Positions 1-10,600 of a DNA stretch of 64,000 nt are shown here, piece by piece. The stretch comes from Chiua virens (taxonomy: Eukaryota > Basidiomycota > Agaricomycetes > Boletales > Boletaceae), in the NCBI GenBank assembly GCA_019787685.1, contig JAHNUO010000024.1, forward strand, positions 372,001 through 436,000. The letters run 5' to 3'. A program made the translations under genes and the position numbers. The notes beneath the pieces were generated by a model that worked only from the letters and a program-made list of their open reading frames with translations, searched no databases and had not been told where the DNA came from. Position 1 is the first letter of the stretch. Each line of letters starts with the position of its first letter.

Positions 1-1
1 T

Positions 2-850
2 CGTCTTCTTGTCTGGACTGATGAACTTGGCTCAGATTACCGCTTTCGATCGCGGGTGGCGGGTGTCTCCGCGGAGACGGGACGTGCGTCGATGAATACG
101 TTTCGTGAGGAGGAATTGAAGGCGATGGTGGACACGGCGCATATGTATGGGGTCAAGGTGGCAGCCCATGCAACGAACGGGCAGACGATCGCAACACTGC
201 TGGCGTTGGGCGTAGATTCGATCGAACACGGCTTTGATATTCTCTCGCCATCTACCGCCGTTGATATGGATATGGCTACGGACGACGCCTCCGATTCCGC
301 CGACGCCGATCCTGGCCGTTCGCGCCGAGTGCTCCGTGCGCTGGCACATTCCAACGCCAAATGGGTTCCGACGCTAGCAACATACTACACGCTCTCCCAG
401 GGTTCTGGCGACGCGGGACCGTGGACGCGTGCTGCGGAAGCGTTTCGCGCTGCGCTGGAAGAAGGGATGGATAATATCGCGTGTGGCGGGGATACGGGCG
501 TGTTTTCGCACGGTGAGAATGCGTTGGAGATGGTGTTGATGGTGGGATTGGGTGCGGATTGGCGGAAGGTGTTGAGGTGGGGGACGCTCGGGGGATGGGA
601 ATGTGTGCGGTCGATGGGGTGGGAGGGGCGACGGGGGGCAGCGAGATTGGCGAGGGTGGGTGACTTACAGGGGTGGGGTGGGGAGAATGAGGTACCGTTT
701 GGAGCGATTCGACGGGGGTTCGCTGCAGATGTGATTGCGACGTGCGGGGATGTGGAGGGGAATTTTGAAAGTGCGGTGTCTGCGGAAAGTGTCAGATTTG
801 TGATGAAAGCAGGAAGGGTGTATAAACGTGATGGGAAGGTGGTTGAGTAA
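2..850 (+). CDS. Amidohydrolase-family protein, 3' part (gene begins before the window)
   Basis: The reading frame is open from the left edge to TAA at 848-850, so only the C-terminal part of the protein is present. It resembles imidazolonepropionase-like/prolidase-type amidohydrolases, metal-dependent hydrolases with a TIM-barrel fold. Visible hallmarks are a His in VAAHATNGQT, a His in SIEHGFD and an Asp in CGGDTGVFSHG; these correspond to the late metal ligands and catalytic Asp of the family. The C-terminus has the usual small beta-sandwich return with GFAADVIA and FVMKAGRVYK. The 3' half is G-rich and uninterrupted. The N-terminal metal-binding HxH motif is outside the window. The substrate cannot be inferred. 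Confidence 0.8.
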   Translation, partial: RLLVWTDELGSDYRFRSRVAGVSAETGRASMNTFREEELKAMVDTAHMYGVKVAAHATNGQTIATLLALGVDSIEHGFDILSPSTAVDMDMATDDASDSADADPGRSRRVLRALAHSNAKWVPTLATYYTLSQGSGDAGPWTRAAEAFRAALEEGMDNIACGGDTGVFSHGENALEMVLMVGLGADWRKVLRWGTLGGWECVRSMGWEGRRGAARLARVGDLQGWGGENEVPFGAIRRGFAADVIATCGDVEGNFESAVSAESVRFVMKAGRVYKRDGKVVE

Positions 851-2309
851 AGGATGGACTTGTGATAGTAGGGATATGTTAGTAAAGTAAATGGAGTGCT
901 GCGTTCATTCGGAAGGCAGGGTGGTTCATGCTGCTCACTCCAAAGGGTCCACAGTTCTCCTCCATTTCTCAGATATGATGAAGGGTGTTCCTGGAGCGGC
1001 GTTCATGCCATGAGGATGTCAAGCTGTTATTACGACTTGTACATATACTAGACAAGTTCCCGCCAACTTGATCGACGAGACCTGCCTAACACGGAACGGC
1101 GCGGAAGATATGCGTGGGAATTGTTTAGTCATTGACTGTATTACTTATCGTGCTCTTTTTTTTTTTTCCTTCGTCTTTGTCGTTCCCCAATGCACTTTGC
1201 ATCCCGTCAAGCCATCTTGAAAGCTGTTTTATCACCTATATCACTTTGCAACGTTCGCGAGGATCGTCCGACCCACCAACAAGTCAGGGCCCTTTGTCCA
1301 GCATCTACATAAAGGGCTCGTTACGTTCGTGGAACATCAACGTGGCCGTGTCCGGCTCGCTGTGAGGTGTCGTTTTGATGCTGAACAGGTGCACGGGTCG
1401 GCGTGGTCGTTTTTGTATCGGTCTCTATAGAGTAGAGGTCGGTGGGGTAGGATCTGCCGAGCTCATAGTTGTGGGACAGACATGTCTATAGTTTTTCGCG
1501 TTTGGAATGCTGGATGTATGTCGACTTTGACTCATTTTGGAATGTCCAATGAACTTGGATCGGTACCGCCCTGTATCACTGAGAGATGTCGCTGCCCAAG
1601 GTCAGACGGGCACTCGAGCTGATCGTCAAACCAAAACCGGCGAGTACATTCTTAACTACGTCCTGCTAGGCGAGGTTGAGTTAATCGGCTGCTAGTCGTT
1701 CGAGGTCCCAGCCTCATCACTAGACCCCCTGTACAAGTTTCCCCATGAATACAGTGCGCTCACTCATGCTGTCTGTGTCTTCGACAGGCAGACTGATGCG
1801 TTCTTCCGATAGGCTTCTATGCGGCGCTGGCTGGTACGCCAGGGCACACGCCCTTTTCGCCGGCGTCTCCGTGTACTGGACGTGGGACACGGCGTGCTGG
1901 AACGAGGCGCGATACGCTCTCCCCCGATGTAGGCTTAGATTAATACTGTCCTGCCATGATCATGCGCTATCTGCGCGCTCACACCACCCCAGACGTGCTC
2001 AGACTTCAGGCGCACTCCAGTCCATTCAAGCGGCCGCTCGCCAGCCTCGAGCACAAGGGGGCGCTACCTCCAAGTCCCATCCCCCTTGTCCATCCGGGAC
2101 TCGGACGTGCGTATACATGATAACTGAGACTTCGATGCGCTGGATTGACAGATCCCGGTGTATAGCGGTCGATCAGGCCTGGCATACTGTCGTTGACGCC
2201 CGGTCCGCTTGGACGTGTAACAGAAGAGGTATGTGCGGCATATTCGTCTCGAAGGCCTGTGTGATGAACTGTCTTTGTCGACAGGTATCGGAATACGCGG
2301 AGTTTCTGA
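851..2309. other. Intergenic region with possible unassigned 5' exons
   Basis: No recognisable protein is encoded here. From about 1818 to 2285 several short open stretches are separated by plausible introns, for example GTATGTGC at 2230 to CGACAG at 2284. They may be 5' exons or leader of the gene at 2310, but I could not join them in frame. A T-tract lies at 1148-1160. Confidence 0.4.
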
Positions 2310-3706
2310 ATGGTCCAGACACGTTATCAGCGGTATCTGATGTGGACGGCACCCCAACGCCATCGGTAAGTGATTGTTGTTTCTTTGCAGATCAGGTTCT
2401 AGCCCTGACGGGAAGGTGCCACAGGTCGATTCCCTTGACAATAAACCTGTGTCTTCCCCCGCATATATCAATTCACCGGAATCCGAGGACACCGTGTATT
2501 TTGACGCCTTGGACACACTCAATCTCTCGCCTTCCTGTGCCATAATGGATGCTCACGCAGAGGTAAACATTTTTTACCCTGAGTCAATATCGCCTTGTGT
2601 GCTTATTATCGACAGGTCGCTGGGAATGGACCGTTAGAACCCATGTTAATATCCCTTTTTTGCTGCTATTCATTTTTCCGTTTGGTAAACGCCAGCCACC
2701 TGACTATGCCTTTCTATGCAGCACTTCTTTGCTTCCAAGTCAGGCACAGCGCCGCAAAGACGGAAAAGACCGAGCAAGTACAAGCTCAAGGTTTGACGTC
2801 CCGCAGTTTGTGATTGAGGGTACCTCCCCGGGCAAGGATAAGCGCGATCGTAAACGCAATCGCGCCACGGCGCCATCGAGTCCGGCGTATTCCGCGCCCT
2901 TGGAGCGTATTCAATCATCTTCGGGACCCGATCGCAACGGAGATAGGTCTCCGCTGTGTCGTCCTCGATTTGGACCATTTTATGAGCAGAGGCGCCGAGG
3001 GCAACCGATACCACTAGAAGGTCGGAAGCGCGACAAGGTTTCGGATCGCGATGGTGCAGGGTGTAGTGACTCACACGACTATGCCTTGGATGGTAAGCTG
3101 CCTCGTGGTGCACCATCGTCTCTCGTTGGCAGCGGCCATGTCAGTCACGTTCATTCGGGGAGTCATCGCGCCCTGAAGCGGAGACGCGCGGATATGGTGG
3201 AGGAGGGAGGTATGGTCGATGATCCGCCCGTAGTATCTCGTCAGGGGCAGCCATCTCAACAGATTACCTCCGAAATGGAGGTGCAGGGCTCGTCTGGGCG
3301 GTGTCGACGTGCATGGCACAAAGTGGGTCAGGGGATGTACGACAAGTTGTGTTCGTGGCGTGATCGCGTCGTGGGGGCTGGCTGCCAACGGGTGCGTGGG
3401 CTCGATTCAAGATCAGAATATGGGCCTTGTCTTGGTTCGAGCGTGGGTAGTCGAAGTCGAACCTCTGCGCCGCTCGTCGGCGCCACCGGTGCCGATCCCG
3501 TAGGAACCGATACGACGAGGCCGGAGATGCGTGTTCGTCCGACAAGTGCGTCTGCTTGGATGATGGGAGCCAATTCGACGTCGACGGAGAGGCAGAGAAG
3601 CCGTCTTGTCAAGCGACGACCCAAGAGCGTTGGTGCTGTGATTACTGGCGAGCTCGACGTGACGAGGTTGTACGCCCCTCAGGTTGAGCCCAAAGGCTGG
3701 TATTGA
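2310..3706 (+). CDS. Uncharacterised basic, serine/arginine-rich protein, four exons
   Basis: Proposed exons are 2310-2365, 2391-2562, 2616-2632 and 2722-3706. Together they make 1230 nt, 410 codons including TGA, and all three introns have GT-AG ends (25, 53 and 89 nt). The joins keep one frame: phase 2 at the first, phase 0 at the second, and a Pro codon split across the 17-nt third exon. The 25-nt first intron is very short, so the 5' end is the weakest part. The product is polar, rich in Ser, Arg and Gly, with several Arg/Lys clusters (RRRGQ, KRRRAD, RQRSRLVKRRPKS) that could be nuclear localisation signals. No known domain is recognised. Confidence 0.5.
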
Positions 3707-4472
3707 TGTGCCTGCGTAGGCTCAACTTCAATGGGCTCAAACGGCGACTGATGTGCTTCCCACCCGTTTTTTTTCTTTTCCTCTTTCTCATGTTCCCCAT
3801 TCATTTGGCTTATCATTCCCTGTTCTGTTCCGCCGGGTCTCGCTAGCCTGTGCAGTTTATGGATAATATTGCATGTATCGCGGTTTAATCACCGGTGTTT
3901 TTCTTCACTTTCATGGACATATCGTCGTGTTGCGCCCGCCAATAATGTATGTATGGTAGTCTCGACCTAATCCAATTTGAGCGGTGTTCATTGAATGTTC
4001 ATACCGAGCAGACGTGGGTTGGTATGTATTTTGAATCATTAGTGGTGCCAATTTATGTAGATTGCTGCAGCACGATAGGGACTATGTAAGTCAAACGAGG
4101 CTTGCTATTATTTGGCCTAATCCAACACAGATGTGGTTGCCATGTGCTTGGCCGCGCACATGCTGAACTTGACATTTCTGAAACTTGCACTCGTTCTGAC
4201 TTGCAGACTATGGTTTCGCTCTCAAGATACTATCCATCGATCTCAAGTTCATCGGTCTTTCAATGGACGCCAGGCGCATCCCCGCATTGCTCATGAGACC
4301 GACTAGGAAAAAAAGGCCGCAATAACAACAGGATCATGAACCATAGAAGAACTCGAGGTAGGGGCGATCGTGCTTTGTGTGCTCTTCTTTCATGGCCTCA
4401 CGGTGGTGGAACATAGATTTGACCCTCTAGTGGAAGTTGAAAAGTTGGTTTGGATCGTTGACCAGAGAGACC
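3707..4472. other. Intergenic region, no gene recognised
   Basis: T-rich 3' flank of the previous gene followed by sequence without a convincing reading frame. The duplicated segment begins at its right end. Confidence 0.5.
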
Positions 4473-5381
4473 GTGTTGAAGCTTCGATTGAGGTTGTATG
4501 CTGACTGAGCTTGATGTCAGTGTACATTTTACTGGTGATATTGCTCACATATTCGTGTCGATGCCTTTGTGCACCATACTCCGAGAGTTACCTCGTCCAG
4601 GACACTGTTCACCCCTACGTCCCATGTCTGTCATCTTCTGTCCCAACGGAAGGAGGTATGTGCCTATGTCATCCCATTGATGTTCTGATGTCTTTTCAGG
4701 CACGAGCATGTTCAAGTTGGACGGCCTTTTTGCACCACTCTGGAACCTTGTCGGGGAACGAGGGACACTAAGAAGTGCTCACACAAACGGAACGTACATG
4801 AGCGTATGATTGCGAGAGGGGAAAGAAGGAAAGAAATGTCCTCGTAAGTGCGTCATCGTCAGTATGGAATGTAGTGACATCATGAGGCGATGGGAAGGCG
4901 TATGGCTTATACACTCGCGCCTTCCTCTGCTTCTCTGGGCATCAAGAAAGCAATGAAACCTCTCACGTCATCCGGCACGAAAACGAAGGCGCTTGATGAA
5001 CCACTACCCAACGGGCGGAAGAACGAGAAGTTGGAACAGGTGAGCAAATGATCAGCTACAAAGGTACGTGTTACCGATCACATCGCACCTGAACGGTACT
5101 TTGAGCGATCGACAGATCTCAATCAGACCACCTCAGTTTTCCTCTGCAAGCCGAAAAACTGAGTCGTGCCTCCAACCTCGAACTCGCAGTCAGATTAGCA
5201 GTTTCACTCATCCAAGCAGGCCACTCACATACTCCGAAGCCCAAGGGGAGGTCACCGTACTACATTTTAAGTCTCTCATCACGACTGACGCGGTCGCTTC
5301 TAGGTCGTGAATCTCTCTCGTTCGACATCACCCTTCCTAGCGACCCTCATATGCATGTCTTCTGAGTACACTACATACCAA

Positions 5382-7490
5382 CATGTCCATTCCCTCCACG
5401 ACTGGTCCTGACGTTGATCATTCGGATCCTTATCAACTGTACAACTTGAACTCTGACGGCTCAAATACCTCGGAGATTCTCCCGTCCCCGTGTTCAATGC
5501 CAGTGATTGGCAACGATACGTAGACCAAGATCGGAAAGTGAAACGATGCGGAGGCGCACTGGATCGATGAATCTGACATTCTTGACGTGTTCATTCTCCT
5601 AGTCCTAACCCTGTCTTTGTCTTTTCTCTACGCGCGCCTTATGGGGACACCCATACCTCCCAGTTGTCCTCTATAACCAACGTCGCTGGTGTCTTGAAGC
5701 AGCTCGATGAGGCGAATGTGGACCTCTTTCGGTTCGATATCGAGTATGCCGGCGGACACAGTACTTTATGTGAGACGAGAAGACGTTCTCTGATTCGGTC
5801 GAGATGGTTGCAGACGTCGAGGGCAAGAAACGAAAGGTGCGTTTTAGTGATCGGAGTGTTGATGGGTCTCAATTAGACACACAGACAGTCATTATCATCG
5901 AACCCCATCTCAAAGGCGAGTCCGACTATCCTGATTGCGTCTGATATCGGCGTGCTTGCGAATCCCGCGTCGGGTGAAGGTGAATACGGGGTCAGTGGTG
6001 CTTCGCTTTGACTCGTCGTGACAACCGACACGCGTGTCTTAGATGAGGTTGGCCCGGATATCCTCATGGATCGACTTTTTCAATCCAAACAACTGGGATT
6101 TGTGGGTCAAATAATCCAAGACCAGGAGCACCGATGGCCATTGAGCATGGACGCAGAGTTCGGAGAACGTGTGTATCTGGAACAATACGAATGTGATTTG
6201 TCGCCTTTCTAGCTGTTTCTTTCCGATTTAGAGCTCTATTTTTCAAGGTCTTTCACTGGGGCCTTCGGTGACCAACGGACCCGAGATCTCGATGCCAAGG
6301 GATAATGTCCATTAAACATGGTAGAGTCGGTTAGGAGCACCGAGATGTGTAAAACATTGATGACATGCTCTATGTAAGTGTTTCCATCGGTCCTCTGGAT
6401 TTTACTCGCCGCTGCACTCGTCTTCATCAGGCCAATCAAACCTATGTCGTCTATCACCATTCAGACACTCCCAAACTCCCCTTGTATTCACGCGTGCCTA
6501 CTATGCCGGTATCCAACACTCCGCGGCAATGTGGACTGGTGACAACCTTGGCACGTGGCAGGAAGAGTGAAGATGGTTCTTTCGAATGGGCTCGCTGGAG
6601 TGGTGTTTGCAGGCGAACATCCCAGCTGGCATTTTTGACGCGCTTCTGAATCCTCCCTGGTAACCTCGAATCCGGGATGCTTGCGAGGTATTGTGGCATT
6701 GGTGTATTCTCACTGTTTTTTCGAGCACATACGCACGTCGACGCCGCCGCGAGCGTATGAGCCCTACAAGGGTACAATCAAAGACGAGTTGAAGTTTAGA
6801 TACGCGAGGTTGCTGATTTGGTAGAGCAGTGTGACGGGAGTACCCATCCTCTGGTAGGTCTCTTCCTCGTTGTTTACGGAACGAGGTTGGTGCTGATGCG
6901 CATTTGTGACAGCTAGCCCACAACATGAGCTGTTTCCCGAGGACGAACAAGGCTTCGGAATTGATGATTAAACTTGTCTCGGTGACAGAGCGAGCCGTGA
7001 CTCCTGCCTGTTAACTACTCAGATGCACAAGTTACTTTGACTATGCCTCATACACGACCTATCGTTCATCCACGTTCAAAGCCACTGGCTGGACCATCAC
7101 TGTCCCAACGGTCCTATTGGTCCCGGAGACGGCACGGACCTCTCGTCGACACACGGTCATCGCACTCCAATGACGGAACCAGGACGCGAGTCGGTCAGCG
7201 GTGATCAGGACTAGTGTGTTGATGGATCTACAGCCATTGGACGGGTTCATAGTGGCTGGAGTGCGGAGCGGACGGCTGCCGTTGGTGTTACTGAGAGGCG
7301 AAGAGTGGGTGGGGTGGTATCTGATATTGATTGAGTGTGGATATGTCAAGGTGTCGCGGGTCAAGGTGGTCGATCACCGGTACGGGTCTCGAGAGGGAAG
7401 ATGAAGTGGTGGAGTGCGGTTTCAGCGCTGGAGGAACTTTATCTGCATGACGGACACGAACGGACGGTGTCGGTGTCGCCAAAGTCTTAC
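5382..7490 (+). pseudogene. Decayed coding sequence shared by both duplicate copies
   Basis: Short stretches that look like protein are conserved with 36142-37430 but lie in shifting frames and are broken by stops. They include a start MSIPSTT with a following YQLYNLNSDG, an out-of-frame NASDWQRYVDQDRK, a hydrophobic run FILLVLTLSLSFLYARL near 5600, then NVAGVLKQLDEANVDL and a terminal piece around 7200-7490. The Trp-rich piece followed by a hydrophobic helix suggests a former membrane protein. I do not recognise the family. Unannotated introns could explain some breaks. Confidence 0.4.
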
Positions 7491-7606
7491 CAATAAGTAG
7501 TATAGAATATCAGATCGAAGTGGCTCAACGGTGTTGTGGGTTGTTGACACGGGCTCTCTCAGAATCTTTCTCATAGTCGACACCGAGCAAGCAGCAACTA
7601 AGGACA

Positions 7607-10600
7607 ATGAAAAGGTTTATAGCTCGTTTCCCGTGCTTTCGCTCCAAGGCTCCCACGAGACCTTCCGCAGAATCTTTCGCAGAGCCACCCACAGAACCTC
7701 TTGCAGAACCGTCCACAGAATCTCTCGCAGTGCCACCTGCAGAACCTCTCACAGAGCCACCCACAGAACCTCTCGCAGGACCGTCTACGGAATCTCTCGC
7801 AGCGCCACCCACAGAACCTCTCGCAGGACCGTTTACGAAATCTCTCACAGCACCACTCGCAGAACCTCTCGCAGAGCCACCCACAGAACCTCTCGCAGCG
7901 CCACCCACGGAACCTCTCGCAGGACCGTCTACGGAATCTCTCGCAGCGCCACCCGCAGAACCTCTCGTAGAGCCACCCACGGAACCTCTCGCAGGACCGT
8001 CTACGGAATCTCTCGCAGGGCCACGCGCAGAGCCTCTCACAGAACCACTCGCAAAACCACTCGCAAAACCTTTTGCCGAATTTCCTGAAGAATCATCCGC
8101 GGAACCTATTATGCAGATGGACGGTATCAGGGAGAAATTCGGGCGCTTCAGAATCCTTATCATAGGCCGGGCCAACGCCGGGAAGACCACGATACTCAAG
8201 CAAATCTGCAACTCTACGGAAGATCCAGTGATCTGTGACGGAGATGGGAATGAGGTATGCTTAAATGAGATGTCTGTGATGATGCGGGCGCACTGATGGT
8301 CTGCGATCAGGTCGATCTAGCACAGATCCAAGAATCCCGGGACGTGAGTTAAATGGTTACCGTGAAAGCCTTATTAATAACATTTCGCTAACCCGTCTGA
8401 AGCGCGGAATGCATAATATCGAGAACGAATTGGTCTTTCGAAGCAACCCAAATTTTATCTTTCACGACTCGCAGGGCTTCGAAGCTGGGAGTATGGGAGA
8501 ATTTGAACAGATGAAGGAGTTTGTTTCAGAGCGTGCAAAGACAACACACCTCAAGAGGCGAATCCATGCCATCTGGTGATGAGAGATGGCAGCATTTACG
8601 TGACACTGACACTGACGTGTGACTGAATAGGTACTGTATTCCAATGGACCAGTACCACCGGGCTGTCTTGGCTGCCGAGGAAAAGTTTTTCAATGAATGT
8701 GACACAGGGAGTGGTAAGTTCTCCTTATGTATGTATGTATGTATGATGTCTTTTTTCTCATACTATTTGCAGTGCCTGTGGTACTTGTATTCACAAAATG
8801 TGATGCACTTCTGATACAAGGCATGGCAGCCTTGACACCTGAGGAAGAAAAGCTTCCCCAAGGGAGAAAGATTGTAATTGGAAAGCAGAATGCTGAGAGA
8901 ATGCTGAAAGGGAATACTACATGGGAGAGGGTACAAAAGATGAAGTATCCACCAAATGCATATGTGGAGTTGAGAGGTATGTATGTATACATGTCTCTGA
9001 TGGTCAAACTGATTTTGAATGTACATAGAACTGCACAAGTCCAATGAGGGGTGTGGACTTCTCTTGAAGAGGACTGTGGGGTCCTTGAATGAAGAAGCAT
9101 TGCAGATGCTACTTGTGACTACACAACACACAAACATGTTGCTTTGTATTGAGTTTGCTTTTAAGATGTAAGTGATATGGAGTTTATGGAGTATGGAGTA
9201 TATGTATTAAAACATTTAACAGGTTCCTGATACCTGTCATTAAGGGTTTACATGAGAACAAGGAACCATTGACAGATGCTGCCCAGCAGAGAGTGGTGGA
9301 ATTAATTGGATCATGGTTTCCACATACTGAGGTGTGTGAATTTCTATGCAGTGCAAATGAGATATATAGTGAAAGAAATTCTTGTCCTACTCATGAAAGG
9401 TAAGGCATTCTTGTGGTTGTAAATGAGTTCCCAACATGAGGATGGTGATCCATGCTCCTCTAATCTTGCCCCTGTCCTGCCATTCATAGGCTGTAAGTGC
9501 TCTGGTTGTGAATAGGGTTCTAGAAGGATGCTAATCCATGCCCCTCTGTCCTTTCCCCTGTCTTGCCATTCATAGGGAGTAAGTGCTCTGATTGTGAATG
9601 GAGTTCCAGAAGGATGCTGATCCATGCCCCTCTGTCCTTTCCCCTGTCCTGCCATTCATAGGCTGTAAGTGCTCTGATTGTGAATGGGGTTCCAGCAGGA
9701 TGCTGATCCATGCCCCTCTGTCCTTTCCCCTGTCCTGCCATTCATAGGCTGTAAGTGCTCTGATTGTGAATGGGGTTCCAGAAGGATGCTGATCCATGCC
9801 CCTCTGTCCTTTCCCTGTCCTGCCATTCATAGGCTGTAAGTGCTCTGATTGTGAATGGGGTTCCAGAAGGATGCTGATCCATGCCCCTCTGTCCTTTCCC
9901 TGTCCTGCCATTCATAGGCTGTAAGTGCTCTGATTGTGAATGGGGTTCCAGAAGGATGCTGATCCATGCCCCTCTGTCCTTTTCCCTGTCCTGCCATTCA
10001 TAGCGAGTAAGTGCTCTGATTGTGAATGGGGTTCCAGAAGGATGCTGATCCATGCTCCTCTGTCCTTTTCCCTGTCCTGCCATTCATAGCGAGTAAGTGC
10101 TCTGATTGTGAATGGGGTTCCAGAAGGATGCTGATCCATGCTCCTCTGTCCTTTTCCCTGTCCTGCCATTCATAGCGAGTAAGTGCTCTGATTGTGAATG
10201 GGGTTCCAGAAGGATGCTGATCCATGCCCCTCTGTCCTTTCCCCTGTCCTGCCATTCATAGGGAGTAAGTGCTCTGATTGTGAATGGGGTTCCAGAAGGA
10301 TGCTGATCCATGCCCCTCTGTCCTTTTCCCTGTCCTGCCATTCATAGCGAGTAAGTGCTCAGATTGTGAATGGGGTTCCAGAAGGATGCTGATCCATGCC
10401 CCTCTGTCCTTTTCCCTGTCCTGCCATTCATAGCGAGTAAGTGCTCAGATTGTGAATGGGGTTCCAGAAGGATGCTGATCCATGCCCCTCTGTCCTTTCC
10501 CCTGTCCTGCCATTCATAGCTTGTAAGTGCTCTGATTGTGAATGGGGTTCCAGAAGGATGCTGATCCATGCCCCTCTGTCCTTTTCCCTGTCCTGCCATT

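Noticed and set aside
1132..1365. 77-aa hydrophobic frame after a T-tract
   Set aside because: Composition reflects the T-rich tract; no homology or splice context.
7531..8211. Alternative frames on both strands over the octapeptide region (for example Ser/Arg/Thr-rich or Gly/Ser/Ala-rich)
   Set aside because: Shadows of the low-complexity coding repeat; only the frame continuing into GRANAGKT is followed by a domain.
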